64,000 bases of DNA. It comes from Candidatus Rifleibacteriota bacterium (GTDB lineage Bacteria > Muiribacteriota > Ozemobacteria > Ozemobacterales > Ozemobacteraceae). Position numbers and translations under genes: made by a program. The stretch is taken from assembly GCA_905236675.1 (NCBI GenBank), contig CAJOND010000006.1, positions 1 through 64,000 of the forward strand, given 5' to 3'. Under the pieces are notes generated by a model, which did not search any database, was not told where the DNA came from, and saw only the letters and a program-made list of their open reading frames with translations. Positions 22,607 to 32,166 of this stretch are shown here, one piece after another. The stretch's first letter is position 1. Each line of letters opens with the position of its first letter.

Positions 22607-23677
22607 TTACTGATCTGTACTTGGAACTGGAGTAGTGGTATCTGTTAATACTTCGAGCCAAGAAGAGAAATAAGTATCATCTTCATTTGCGAATGCATAA
22701 CCAATAAGATTGTTGTTTTGGTCAAAAACAGCTACGGGATCAGCACATCCATCTTTTGCTACGATATACCAGCCTGTAGGCAAATTCTTAATAAAGAAAT
22801 AACCATTATCTTGAGGAGTGAATTTTAGAATAACTCCTGGAACAGTTGTAGCATTTTCATTACTAGTTCTATATAGCTTACATTTGTCACCAGGATTATA
22901 ACCTGTTAATACGCCAGCCATAGCACCAGTTTGAGCAAGTTTATAGGTTAGGGTAACATTAGAAAGAGTATTATTATTTACTGTTTTTGAATCGAAAGTT
23001 ATAGTATTTTCATCTGTAATTTTCAAGTCTTTGGTTTCGTCCCTGAAAGAATCTTTGCTGAAAGTAACCTTATATGTTCCAGCAGGCATATCTTTGAAAG
23101 TATATTCACCACTATCAGGATTTGTTGAGGTTGTGATTTCTTTTTCAGTTTTAGTATTTACAGCAGTAACTGAAGCAAATGGAATATCCTTACCGTATTC
23201 ATCTATTATCTTACCTGTTAAGGTAACAGTTATCGTATCATCTACTTCTTGGACTTTTGGAGTCAAAGTCAAAGACAAATCTTCTATATTAGAATCAACT
23301 TTTTTGTATATTATTTCTGTTTCATAAATATTGCTACTATCAACTGCTTTAACTTCATAATAGCCTGCATTAACTTTCATAAATGCAAACATTTGATTTT
23401 GACATGAATTTGTGATAGTTCCCTTTGTGGCTATATTTGTTAAAGTGATATTTATTTTTGCATTAGTATCGAATTGTCCGATAGTAGGGCTGACTTTCCC
23501 TATAACATCATATTGAGATGCAGTATTATCTGTAACATCCTGTGAAACGGAAGAACTTGAATCTTCTGTTGTTGTGCTTGAAGTTGGGTTGCTTTCGCCA
23601 CATCCAGCCAGCATCATTGAGCCTACTAGTAAAGAAACCAGAAACAGCTTAGAAAAAGAACCTGAAATGTTTTTCAT
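22607..23677 (-). CDS. Lipoprotein with Cna-B/carboxypeptidase-regulatory-like domains
   Basis: The 356-residue protein starts with a lipoprotein signal (residues 1-26, lipobox LAGC), followed by a Ser/Thr-rich linker (about 28-50). Three beta-sandwich segments come next. The middle one is a typical carboxypeptidase-regulatory-like repeat (GKIIDEYGKDIPFASVTAVN, then GEYTFKDMPAGTYKVTFSKDSF). The last one resembles the same fold (GYFFIKNLPTGWYIVAKDG). Such domains stiffen surface proteins and carry no catalysis. It overlaps the DUF192 gene by 4 nt and is the last gene of the Tad operon, so an outer-membrane or pilus-associated role is plausible. A strong terminator follows. Confidence 0.8.
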   Translation of the reverse strand: MKNISGSFSKLFLVSLLVGSMMLAGCGESNPTSSTTTEDSSSSVSQDVTDNTASQYDVIGKVSPTIGQFDTNAKINITLTNIATKGTITNSCQNQMFAFMKVNAGYYEVKAVDSSNIYETEIIYKKVDSNIEDLSLTLTPKVQEVDDTITVTLTGKIIDEYGKDIPFASVTAVNTKTEKEITTSTNPDSGEYTFKDMPAGTYKVTFSKDSFRDETKDLKITDENTITFDSKTVNNNTLSNVTLTYKLAQTGAMAGVLTGYNPGDKCKLYRTSNENATTVPGVILKFTPQDNGYFFIKNLPTGWYIVAKDGCADPVAVFDQNNNLIGYAFANEDDTYFSSWLEVLTDTTTPVPSTDQ

Positions 23678-24039
23678 TGTAAATACTCCAATCTAAGAGA
23701 GTCATCTATTTTTAAATCTAGCTTTTTAATCAAGCCAGACGGTAATTCAATAACTGAAACTACATTTGAATATAGTTTTGTTAGACCTATCCAAGGACGC
23801 AAATTTTCATATAAAGCCACAATTTTATTTGAGGCATCTATAAATATTGCATCTATAGAATACCGCATAAACATCATATGTATTGAGTTACAAGGAGTAA
23901 TAATAAGCCCTTCATTTTCTAGCAAATCTGGTGCCAACATCAAACCTTTAAATCTTGTCCAGAATGTGTCGGCAACTCTGATTTTATTTCCTATTAGGCT
24001 ATTATCACGACCATTGTAAATCTTTACATATTTAGTCAT
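23674..24039 (-). CDS. DUF192-family protein
   Basis: This 121-residue protein has the DUF192 core: VADTFWTRFKGLMLAPDLLENEG, TPCNSIHMMFMRYSIDAIFID and VSVIELPSGLIKKLDLKIDD. DUF192 proteins are small beta-rich proteins, often exported, of unestablished biochemical function. This copy has no signal peptide at the start I see. It is joined to tadC by a TAATG overlap and to the following lipoprotein by a 4-nt overlap, so it is part of the Tad operon. Confidence 0.85.
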   Translation of the reverse strand: MTKYVKIYNGRDNSLIGNKIRVADTFWTRFKGLMLAPDLLENEGLIITPCNSIHMMFMRYSIDAIFIDASNKIVALYENLRPWIGLTKLYSNVVSVIELPSGLIKKLDLKIDDSLRLEYLQ

Positions 24040-24980
24040 TATTTAGCCATTCCGCCTAGACCTTCAATCATCTGGAATGCTGCTGGTGCACCGATAACCA
24101 ACATAACATTCGGGAATATAAAGAATATAAGAGGAATCATCATTTTAACTGGTGCTTTTGCAGATTCTTCTTCAGCTCTTTGTCTTCGTTTTTCACGAAG
24201 TTGTTCAGACTGAATTCTCAAAACCTGACCAATAGAAACACCAAGTTGGTCTGCCTGAATGATTGCTGAAACAAATGCATTAAAGTCTGGGTTATCAACA
24301 CGGTCAGCCATACTTTTGAAAGCATCTCTTCTTGCTTCACCCATTCTCATTTGTTTCAATGTCAAACTGAATTCGTTAGGTATAGGTCCGCGCATTTTTT
24401 CAACAACTTTGTCACAAGCTGCGTCAAAACCAAGACCTGCTTCAACTGCAACTGTCAAAAGGTCTAGAACATCGGGCAAACCTTTTTGAATATCATGTTG
24501 TCTTTCGGCAATCTTTCTTTGCAGATACATTCTAGGCCCTAGAATCCCAATAATAACACCAACTGCAAATCCCATAAGAACTAAGTTGGGTTTTATAACA
24601 AATGCTACTGCTACACAGATAATTGGGAAGAAAAATCTTACCATGTTCTGAATAACAGCAAATTCAGCAACAGTAAGTCCACCTGGGAAACCTGCCTGAG
24701 CTAGCATCTTTTTGAGACCAGACTTTGCTTTTTTCTTAGCTTTTTGATCTTTAGCATCTTCGTTTTTACCAGCTAATTTTGCAATCATCGGTCTTATAAC
24801 ACGATCGACGAAAGGTTTGTTTAATTCGGCTTCAGTGGCAGAAGCTACTGGCGTTCCATCGGCTTCATCTAAAGACGCTAAACGTCCAGATATATCATTT
24901 TTACTTCCTGAAGGAAATAAAAGAAGGATAACCAAAAAAACTACAACAGTACCAATAATCATTAATAGTAAATCTGGCAT
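24039..24980 (-). CDS. tadC: TadC-like inner-membrane platform protein (T2SS F family)
   Basis: This is the 313-residue partner of TadB in the Tad/Flp secretion platform. It has an N-terminal membrane anchor (residues 3-22), membrane segments around 105-150 and 280-300, and the T2SSF domain (KGLPDVLDLLTVAVEAGLGFDAA, then FVSAIIQADQLGVSIGQVLRIQSEQLREKRRQRAEE). GAGG precedes the ATG by 7 nt. It lies 2 nt after tadB. Together they form the membrane ring on which the TadA ATPase acts. Confidence 0.92.
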   Translation of the reverse strand: MPDLLLMIIGTVVVFLVILLLFPSGSKNDISGRLASLDEADGTPVASATEAELNKPFVDRVIRPMIAKLAGKNEDAKDQKAKKKAKSGLKKMLAQAGFPGGLTVAEFAVIQNMVRFFFPIICVAVAFVIKPNLVLMGFAVGVIIGILGPRMYLQRKIAERQHDIQKGLPDVLDLLTVAVEAGLGFDAACDKVVEKMRGPIPNEFSLTLKQMRMGEARRDAFKSMADRVDNPDFNAFVSAIIQADQLGVSIGQVLRIQSEQLREKRRQRAEEESAKAPVKMMIPLIFFIFPNVMLVIGAPAAFQMIEGLGGMAK

Positions 24981-24982
24981 GG

Positions 24983-26065
24983 TTAAACCTCAATATCTAC
25001 AATCTTTTTGATAATTAGTATACCTATAAATTCCCATATTAGACCTAGGACTATAAGATACCAGCCTCTGAACCAATCACCTTTGCCTGCTTTAAAAGTA
25101 AAGAGCTTGGACATGAAATCAGGATTCAAAATATAAATCATAATACCCAAACCAAATGGTAAAGCTGCAACAAGTAATCCTGAAACTTTAGCCTGAGCAG
25201 TTTTGGTTTGAATATCACCTTTAATTCTCATTCTTTCACGAATGGTTTTGCCGATTTTTTCTAATACTTCGGCTAAGTTACCACCAACTTGTCTTTGAAT
25301 AAGAACAACGGTAGTGACTAAATCCCAGTCTTCGCTTTCTACACGACTGTTTAAAGCCATCAAAGTATCTTCAAGATTCATACCCAGGCTATTTTCCTTC
25401 AAAACTCGCTTTAATTCTTTGCTCATTGGTGGCAAGGATTCCTTAGAAACCATTTCTAATGCTTGAAGGAATGAATAACCAGCTTTTAAACCATTTGCAA
25501 TCATAATGAGAGTATCTAGAATCTGGTCATTAAAAGCTTGTTTTCGTTTAGCTCTTAAAATGGCAACCCAAATTAGTGGAAGAAAATATGCCGCGACAGC
25601 TAAGACAATTGCTAAACCAAGATTTCTTAGAATAACTGTGCCTATCATCATTGCTATCATTACTGCTAAGAATTGAATGGCAACAAACTCATTGGCTTTA
25701 AGAGGAATATCAGCCTTAGCAAGCTGATCGGCAATCTTTGCGGCCATTCCTTTTGGAGTAAGAATGGTACCCATATTAGCAAGGATACGTTTTGCTCCCT
25801 CGCCGCCTTTTTTCTTTTTGCCTCTTAACTCGCTAGTCCAGTCATCGCCATCTTCTTCTTCAGAATTAGCGTCTTCTTCGTCTTTTTCAAGAGCTTCTTC
25901 TGGAATTTCATATTGTCCAGTCTTGGAGGCTTTTTCACTTTCAATTAAGTATTGCTCCATTCTTTCTCGGACATCTTCCCCTGGAGCTTTTCCCAATAAT
26001 GAGAAAATCAGGAGAACGAACATAATTGTCGCGAATGCTGCAGCTCCCAAAAATATGTATTGCAT
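24983..26065 (-). CDS. tadB: TadB-like inner-membrane platform protein (T2SS F family)
   Basis: This 360-residue protein has an N-terminal membrane segment (about 4-22), an acidic cytoplasmic stretch (about 50-80, Glu/Asp-rich), two central membrane helices and the T2SSF domain (DQILDTLIMIANGLKAGYSF, then VVLIQRQVGGNLAEVLEKIGKTIRER). C-terminal membrane helices complete it. It lies between tadA and tadC as in most Tad loci, 6 nt after tadA. The acidic insert is longer than usual but otherwise the protein is ordinary. Confidence 0.92.
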   Translation of the reverse strand: MQYIFLGAAAFATIMFVLLIFSLLGKAPGEDVRERMEQYLIESEKASKTGQYEIPEEALEKDEEDANSEEEDGDDWTSELRGKKKKGGEGAKRILANMGTILTPKGMAAKIADQLAKADIPLKANEFVAIQFLAVMIAMMIGTVILRNLGLAIVLAVAAYFLPLIWVAILRAKRKQAFNDQILDTLIMIANGLKAGYSFLQALEMVSKESLPPMSKELKRVLKENSLGMNLEDTLMALNSRVESEDWDLVTTVVLIQRQVGGNLAEVLEKIGKTIRERMRIKGDIQTKTAQAKVSGLLVAALPFGLGIMIYILNPDFMSKLFTFKAGKGDWFRGWYLIVLGLIWEFIGILIIKKIVDIEV

Positions 26066-26071
26066 ATTGTT

Positions 26072-27454
26072 TTACCAACCTTTTGAGGTGTCTGTAAAAA
26101 TATTCGGTGGCAGATGAATTCCAAATTCAGCAAATTTGCTAGCGAATTTTGGTCTAATACCAGTTGGTTTCAATCTGCCGATAATCTTTCCGTTTTCATC
26201 AACACCTGATTGTTCAAATCTGAATATATCTTGAGTAACAATCTTTTCACCTTCCATACCCTGTATTTCGGTAAGATAAGTGATTTTTCTAGAACCGTCT
26301 TTAAGTCTTGACTGTTGGATAATCAAGTTAATAGCAGAGCTTATTTGTTCACGAATAGCTCTAACAGGTAAATCCATACCAGACATGAGAACCATTGTTT
26401 CAAGACGAGAAAGCATATCTCTTGGGGTATTGGCGTGAGCTGTTGTCAAAGAACCATCGTGACCAGTGTTCATAGCTTGAAGCATGTCCAGTGTTTCACC
26501 ACCACGGCATTCCCCAACGATAACACGTTCTGGTCTCATACGAAGTGTATTCTTGATTAATTCACGCATTGGAACAGCACCTTTACCTTCGATGTTTGCA
26601 GGTCTTGTTTCAAGTCTGACTACATGAGGCTGACGAAGTTGTAATTCTGCTGCGTCTTCGCAAGTAATAATTCTTTCGTCTTCTGGAATGAATGAACTCA
26701 AAATATTCAAAGTTGTGGTCTTCCCAGAACCAGTACCACCTGAAACTACGATGTTCAAACGAACTTTAATACAGGCTTCAATAAATGTTGCCATTTCAGG
26801 AGTAAGTGTTCCAAACTTAATGAGGTCGGCAACACCCAAAGCTTCTTTTTTAAACTTTCTGATTGTGATTGTTGGACCATTCAAAGCAAGAGGAGGAATG
26901 ATTGCATTAACACGAGAACCATCAGGAAGACGAGCGTCAACGTAAGGAACTGATTCGTCTATACGTCTACCGATTGGTGCAACGATTCTTTCGATAATTC
27001 TCATAACATGGTCATTATCTTTAAACTTAATGTCAGAAAGAACTAATTTACCTTTCTTTTCATAATATATCTGATATGGACCATTAACCATTACTTCTGA
27101 TATATCTTCTTCGTCAAGGAGTGGCTGTATCGGACCAAAACCTACCATATCGTCAAGCAGAGTATTGGTCATTAAGTCTGTTTCCCTACTACTAAGAACA
27201 ATATTTAGCTTAGGACTTTCTTCATTAATGACTACTGCTATACGATCACGAAGCATAGCTCTTTTTTTGTCTAGGTTTTGTTCTGCCATAATTGCGGCAG
27301 GCATATCATCTATGAGTTTGGTATGAACTTTTTCTTTTAATTTTTCAAAGCCTGAAAGAACTTGTGTTGAGGCATTTTCTAATATTGAAGAAGATGAGGT
27401 TGAAGATTTTTCACCCTTTTTTTCTTCATTTAAACGAGATAAAAGACCACCCAT
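26072..27454 (-). CDS. tadA: TadA/CpaF-type secretion ATPase
   Basis: TadA powers assembly and often retraction of Tad pili as a hexameric ATPase. The 460 residues include a variable N-terminus, the N-terminal domain ([21 protein letters not shown]) and the RecA-like core. Walker A is [14 protein letters not shown], the Asp box [10 protein letters not shown], and Walker B is [16 protein letters not shown]; the His box is [14 protein letters not shown]. All catalytic elements are intact. GGAGGG precedes the ATG. Also known as CpaF. Confidence 0.95.
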   Translation of the reverse strand: MGGLLSRLNEEKKGEKSSTSSSSILENASTQVLSGFEKLKEKVHTKLIDDMPAAIMAEQNLDKKRAMLRDRIAVVINEESPKLNIVLSSRETDLMTNTLLDDMVGFGPIQPLLDEEDISEVMVNGPYQIYYEKKGKLVLSDIKFKDNDHVMRIIERIVAPIGRRIDESVPYVDARLPDGSRVNAIIPPLALNGPTITIRKFKKEALGVADLIKFGTLTPEMATFIEACIKVRLNIVVSGGTGSGKTTTLNILSSFIPEDERIITCEDAAELQLRQPHVVRLETRPANIEGKGAVPMRELIKNTLRMRPERVIVGECRGGETLDMLQAMNTGHDGSLTTAHANTPRDMLSRLETMVLMSGMDLPVRAIREQISSAINLIIQQSRLKDGSRKITYLTEIQGMEGEKIVTQDIFRFEQSGVDENGKIIGRLKPTGIRPKFASKFAEFGIHLPPNIFTDTSKGW

Positions 27455-27472
27455 ATTTTCCCTCCATTAAGG

Positions 27473-28672
27473 TCAATTGCCAAAAAGTAAATCTTTAATT
27501 CTTAATATAGCACTCTTACTTGTATTAACTGGTTTTTTGCTAGGACCAATCAATCTTTCAGCTACATCTATGATTGTTCTAGAGATAAGACTAGCAGGTG
27601 ATTCTAGAACGAAGGATATCCCTTTATTCAGTGAAACCTGAGCTAGAATTGAATCCATAGGTATAGTTGCATATATAGGTATTCCCAAGCCTGTTTCAAG
27701 CTGAGTCTTATCTATTCCAATATCTGGCATATCTTTATTAAGAATAATCTTCACTTTGTCTAAATCATACTTGATACTTTGTAAAGTTTTCAAAAGTATT
27801 TTAGTATTTTTCAAAGATGTAATTTCCAAAGTAGCAATCAGGAACAGTAAATTCGTTTTATCAAGAATAGCAAGTTCCTTTTCTGTAATAATTGATGGCA
27901 TATCAATTATTATGAATTGATACAAAGGTTTTATAACATCTATGATTTGCTGTAAATGTTTAGCAGTAACTGCTTCTGCTTGTGCTGGTTCTCTTGGAGC
28001 AGCTAAGACTTCTAAACCTGATGCTTTATGTTTTGTAATACGTCTTCCAATGCCATCAATTGTAAACTCATCTTTATCTATTACTTCTGATATGGTGTTT
28101 TGTGGATTCAGATTCAGAGTTAAAGCTACATCTCCGAATTGTAACGAAGCATCGATAAGTAAAGTTCTTTTCCCCTTAGCTGCAAGAGCCACAGCTAAGT
28201 TTACTGCTAAAGTTGTTCTTCCTACGCCACCTTTTGTTGAATAGAAAGTAACAACTTTTGCTGTATTATCATCGGTAAAGAGGTCTGCCTTATCTTTTAA
28301 CCATTTGTTAAAGACATTTTGAATGGCATCAGACAAATCGCTGTTCGAGAATGGCTCAATCAAGTAGTCCTTAGCCCCTGATTTCATCGCTTTTCTAAAG
28401 TATTCAGGACTGCTTTTTGTAGACATTATAATAGTCTGAACGTTTTGAGATTCTTTTGCAAGAATCTCTGTAACTTTCAAACCATCTATTCCTTCTAGAT
28501 CTATATCTAAAAGAACTATATGAGGTTGCAACTCGTTGACCTTATCAAGAGTTTCTTGCCCATTTCTAGCTTCACCAACAAGACAGACATTATCCATGTT
28601 AATAATCATTCTTTTAATATTATTAAGCCAGTCTTCTTTGCTGTCAGCTATTAGTAGCTTGATTGTTGCCAT
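27473..28672 (-). CDS. cpaE: CpaE/TadZ-type pilus localisation protein with degenerate receiver domain
   Basis: The 399 residues combine an N-terminal receiver-like domain (about 1-120) and a MinD/ParA-type ATPase domain (about 135-370). The ATPase has the deviant Walker A STKGGVGRTT and LLIDASLQFGDVAL. Family members place the Tad apparatus at a cell pole or other site. The receiver keeps a candidate phosphoacceptor Asp56 (HIVLLDID), but the normally invariant Lys is Glu106 (YLIEPF) and one acidic-pocket residue is Ala. Phosphorylation-dependent switching is therefore doubtful, as is common in TadZ proteins. Position between cpaC and tadA is standard. Confidence 0.9.
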   Translation of the reverse strand: MATIKLLIADSKEDWLNNIKRMIINMDNVCLVGEARNGQETLDKVNELQPHIVLLDIDLEGIDGLKVTEILAKESQNVQTIIMSTKSSPEYFRKAMKSGAKDYLIEPFSNSDLSDAIQNVFNKWLKDKADLFTDDNTAKVVTFYSTKGGVGRTTLAVNLAVALAAKGKRTLLIDASLQFGDVALTLNLNPQNTISEVIDKDEFTIDGIGRRITKHKASGLEVLAAPREPAQAEAVTAKHLQQIIDVIKPLYQFIIIDMPSIITEKELAILDKTNLLFLIATLEITSLKNTKILLKTLQSIKYDLDKVKIILNKDMPDIGIDKTQLETGLGIPIYATIPMDSILAQVSLNKGISFVLESPASLISRTIIDVAERLIGPSKKPVNTSKSAILRIKDLLFGN

Positions 28673-28704
28673 TTTTTACTCGAACCGATACACTATAGAA
28701 CTAA

Positions 28705-30348
28705 TTATTTCTTTTCTTCTGGAATATGGCTAGATTTAATCTGTTCAAAGATATTGTTGAGATTTTCTAGCTTATCAGAACGTCTTGGAACTTTTATAGT
28801 TTCAAATCTCTTGTTACCTGCCAAATCTCTTTCTTTATTTGTAATCTTTGGAGTTAGAAGGATTATAAGTTCATTTTCACTGTTGCTTACTGAACGATGT
28901 CTGAAAAGTCTTCCTACTAAAGGCAATCTGCTAAGACCAGGAACTCCATACCATGAAACTGAATTGTTCTTGCTGATTAAACCACCAAGAGCAATGGTCT
29001 GCTGGTCTTTTACTCTAACAGTAGTCATAATGTCTCTAGAATGTTTATCCGGTGGAAGACCATTGCCTCTTTCATAGCTAAGTTCTTCTTGTTGAGCATA
29101 TACAGAGAATTTTAATTCATCATCATCTATATACAGGTCTCTGATGCAGAGTCTTAATTTAGCTTCAAATTCTTCATATGAAGTTTTGTTATTCCCAGCA
29201 TCCTTTTCAACCTGAACAGTCTGACCAACATCTACAAATGCTAAGCCCTGATCGCTTGATGGATCTGAAGGATTAGCTTCTCCGTGCCAACTTGATTCTG
29301 CTTTTGAAAAATAAGATGGTTGTGGAATAGCACTTGCATAAACAATCAGATTTGGCTTAGAGATTACTTTGGCTTTTCCAGATTCTTCCCAAGCTTTTAC
29401 TTGTGCTTCTACCAAGCTTAATCTATTTACATTTTTCATGTAGAAAGGATTCATGTGTTTTGGTAGGATTGCATTGCCAGCGGCATCGCCGATTTCACCG
29501 AAGTTCAATGTGCCGTATCCTGCATCGATTCCACCCCATTTTATACCTAAATCTTCACTGTTCTTTTTGGTAACCTGAAGAATGTAAGCCTGGAATACAA
29601 CCTGATATGGATCTGTAATTGTTACAAGGTTACTAATCTGTTTTTCATCAGAAACGAAACCTTTTACGATTTCAGACATATTGATATAATCGTTTTGGTT
29701 TTTAACGCTACCTTGAAGGATAACTCTGATTCCAGTACTATCGGTTGCAATCAAAGGATTAGTGGAAACGACTTCATTTGGGTCGATTCTAGCAGAAATA
29801 ACACTGACTTTTACTTCCGGCTGTTTTATTGCAGCTTCAATTCTCTGTTGCAGAGAACTAACAGCACCTTCATATTCTACAAGGCTGATTAATTGCTTGC
29901 TACCGACAAGACTTTTTGCAACTGTTTCTGCTCTTTTCTTTTCTTCCTTAGAACTGGCCTGACCCTGTAAATATGCTGAATCAGGGAATATTTTTAAGGT
30001 AAGATTCTTATTGTTGATTATTGCATCGAATTTTTCATGAATAATATTGTTTTCAGAATAGGTTTCAATGTCATAAACTCTTTTGCCAGTCATATCCCAT
30101 AGAATGAGCTGGGTTGTGTTTGCTTCTTCGCCTACTCCTGACAGGATTATTTCTGAATCAGATACATTCAAAACATCAACAACGTTATCTTTAACAGCCA
30201 TAATCTTCTTAACGCCATAAGAAGGAATAGATATAGATTTCCCTAATGGAATTAAAAGTTTTTCTGCTGCATCTGCAGCTATATTAAAACTAGCAAGCGA
30301 TAAGAGAATAAATGAAGTAGTTAATATCTTATTAATAGATTTAATCAT
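28705..30348 (-). CDS. cpaC: CpaC/RcpA outer-membrane secretin
   Basis: CpaC forms the outer-membrane channel of Tad pili. It has a signal peptide (residues 1-26, cut near AADAA) and the pilus-assembly N domain (LIPLGKSISIPSYGVKKIMAV). BON-like and N1-type segments and the secretin domain follow (about 255-520), with the typical VPGLSRLPLVGRLFRHRS and ELIILLTPKI motifs. Length (547) is normal. GAGGA lies nine nt before the ATG, inside the end of cpaB. Its presence is the best evidence for a second, outer membrane. Confidence 0.94.
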   Translation of the reverse strand: MIKSINKILTTSFILLSLASFNIAADAAEKLLIPLGKSISIPSYGVKKIMAVKDNVVDVLNVSDSEIILSGVGEEANTTQLILWDMTGKRVYDIETYSENNIIHEKFDAIINNKNLTLKIFPDSAYLQGQASSKEEKKRAETVAKSLVGSKQLISLVEYEGAVSSLQQRIEAAIKQPEVKVSVISARIDPNEVVSTNPLIATDSTGIRVILQGSVKNQNDYINMSEIVKGFVSDEKQISNLVTITDPYQVVFQAYILQVTKKNSEDLGIKWGGIDAGYGTLNFGEIGDAAGNAILPKHMNPFYMKNVNRLSLVEAQVKAWEESGKAKVISKPNLIVYASAIPQPSYFSKAESSWHGEANPSDPSSDQGLAFVDVGQTVQVEKDAGNNKTSYEEFEAKLRLCIRDLYIDDDELKFSVYAQQEELSYERGNGLPPDKHSRDIMTTVRVKDQQTIALGGLISKNNSVSWYGVPGLSRLPLVGRLFRHRSVSNSENELIILLTPKITNKERDLAGNKRFETIKVPRRSDKLENLNNIFEQIKSSHIPEEKK

Positions 30349-30353
30349 GATTA

Positions 30354-31379
30354 TTATTCCTCGCTAGTATTGTATAATTGAGCATTTGGTATTTGTGGGT
30401 TTATTAAATTCCCAGAAATTTTGGAAGCAGCTGGTCCACTATATTTTTTTACTTCACGACGTTTTGCTGTTCCAAACATAATTTCAACTTTACCATCGTC
30501 TACAGCTTCTTCCTGATAATTATGCTGGTGGATAGTTGGTGCTGGAGTTGAAGCTTGAACTTGAGGAGTTTCAGCTACAGATGCGTGACCAATGTCTTTC
30601 AGAACAATCTGTTCTGTAGCACCTCTTGTCTTTACAACATTGTCCTTATCGGTAGGATTCTTAAGAACAAGTCTGAAAGTAGTGCCAGAATCCAAATACA
30701 TTAATTTTTCAAGGTCTTCTGGAGTGAGTGCCAAAGTAATAAGTTCAGCCTTACTTGCAGCAATAGCTGGTGTGTGTGTGGCTACAAGACCTTCAAATTC
30801 ATAGGTGTTACCTATTGCTAGAACCTGAATGTCCTGAAGAACTATCTTTGTAATAGTTTCGCCATTTCGAGGTCGGAATGTAGCTATAACGTCAACATAG
30901 TCGCCTTGCTGTATAAAACCGCCAACAGATGAGGCTTTTGAAACTGCTATAGAAACAGCACGTTTTCCCGCAGGTATTGCTCTTGCCAGATTAGGAACAG
31001 TATCTTCATCCAATAATCTTTTTGGAGTGATAATGTCGTCTGGAATAATAGTAACAGCAGTATACCTATTTGTTAAAGAAGCAATATCATTTTCAGTAAA
31101 AGCTAATTCTGGAACGGAAGAAGCAATGAGTTCTCTTAATACAAAATAAGCATTAGGATCATTTGCATCTTTAATATTAATCATTGAAGCTTCTATTCGG
31201 GTTTTTGCTGCAATTTGTTTTTTGCAGACAATTACCTTCTTTTTCGCTTCAGGCGCACGAACTTGTGGTATCGCTATGTTGTTGGTCGGTGGTTGTTGTT
31301 TTTGTTGGATTTTGTTCCAAAGTAATGCCGACACAACTAATGAAACTAGTAGTGCAACAAAAATCGCTTTTTTATTCAC
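30354..31379 (-). CDS. cpaB: CpaB/RcpC Tad pilus assembly protein
   Basis: CpaB is a periplasmic protein that cooperates with the secretin. It has an N-terminal membrane anchor (residues 5-22), a SAF domain (AKTRIEASMINIKDANDP, then AVTIIPDDIITPKRLL) and the RcpC region (IPAGKRAVSIAVSKASSVGGFIQQGDYVDVIATF). The C-terminal 75 or so residues are polar linker sequence. The start is GTG at 31379 with AGGAGGG nine nt upstream. A good promoter precedes it, so cpaB may head the main Tad transcript. Confidence 0.92.
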   Translation of the reverse strand: MNKKAIFVALLVSLVVSALLWNKIQQKQQPPTNNIAIPQVRAPEAKKKVIVCKKQIAAKTRIEASMINIKDANDPNAYFVLRELIASSVPELAFTENDIASLTNRYTAVTIIPDDIITPKRLLDEDTVPNLARAIPAGKRAVSIAVSKASSVGGFIQQGDYVDVIATFRPRNGETITKIVLQDIQVLAIGNTYEFEGLVATHTPAIAASKAELITLALTPEDLEKLMYLDSGTTFRLVLKNPTDKDNVVKTRGATEQIVLKDIGHASVAETPQVQASTPAPTIHQHNYQEEAVDDGKVEIMFGTAKRREVKKYSGPAASKISGNLINPQIPNAQLYNTSEE

Positions 31380-31415
31380 GGAAAAGGTCCCTCCTATAAG
31401 AGACAGTGATAGAGA

Positions 31416-31444
31416 ATTTTACCATAGGGATAAACGTATGGCAA
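31416..31444 (-). promoter_or_regulatory. Promoter of the cpaB-tadC operon
   Basis: On the minus strand TTGCCA (31444-31439), a 17-nt spacer and TAAAAT (31421-31416) lie about 37 nt before the GTG of cpaB. The rest of the 196-nt gap up to cpaA holds no pilin-size open frame that I could find. Confidence 0.6.
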
Positions 31445-31575
31445 CATTTTCTTAAAATAATGTACTGGAAAATCAAATAATTAGTTGTTGAAAAGCGATT
31501 ATCAGTGATTTTGTTATTTATGAAAATATTAATTAAAAGTTATTTTTTTGTTCTGGTTTCTTATAGAGACAAAAA

Positions 31576-32127
31576 TTACCATGTAAAACAAAACCAGCAG
31601 GCAATTAAAACTCCAATAAAAATATCTAGTCCTAGATTGTATTTGATGTTGTTTTTGGTAGCTTCGTTTGTATTTTCTTTTTGAATAGTATTATTTTTAA
31701 AAGTGCCGGTTTTTATACTGACTAAGGCTCTCATAAATGCTGACGAACCGTAGTTAATAAAATGAACTATTAGTGCATGAAAAAAACCTAAGCAAGAAGT
31801 ATATAAAAAAACATTCAATACAAAAGTTGTTCCGCAAATTGAACCTACTGCACCCATCAGTTTGACATCACCCATCCCATAAGCACCGATTATGGCTAAG
31901 GGGAGATAGATTATGATTCCGACTAAGGTTGCAATTATGGAGTATCCTAGACCAGACCAACCGTTAAAAAATAGACAAAGTAACCAGCCTAGTATAATAG
32001 ATGGAAAAGTCAGCCAATTATATATTTTGCCATACTTAGTATCTGTAATCATACCTATCATGGTTACTATGATACAGATTGCCTTGCTGAGATTGGGATA
32101 AGTTAAGTATGCTAGATATTCGTCCAT
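31576..32127 (-). CDS. cpaA: CpaA/TadV-type prepilin peptidase
   Basis: This membrane aspartic protease (A24 family) processes prepilins. The two catalytic Asp residues are visible in MITDTKYGKIYNWLTFP and YGMGDVKLMGAVG. Six or so hydrophobic segments span the protein, without the N-terminal methylase/zinc domain of PilD, as expected for TadV. The annotated frame can start at TTG 32148, but I prefer ATG 32127; neither has a clear Shine-Dalgarno. The C-terminus beyond residue 140 has an unusual polar Asn/Thr-rich loop (TGTFKNNTIQKENTNEATKN). It lies between an exported acidic protein and cpaB. Confidence 0.88.
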   Translation of the reverse strand: MDEYLAYLTYPNLSKAICIIVTMIGMITDTKYGKIYNWLTFPSIILGWLLCLFFNGWSGLGYSIIATLVGIIIYLPLAIIGAYGMGDVKLMGAVGSICGTTFVLNVFLYTSCLGFFHALIVHFINYGSSAFMRALVSIKTGTFKNNTIQKENTNEATKNNIKYNLGLDIFIGVLIACWFCFTW

Positions 32128-32166
32128 AGCAGCCAATAAAAAGAACAAATGTTACTAAATAGTGTT

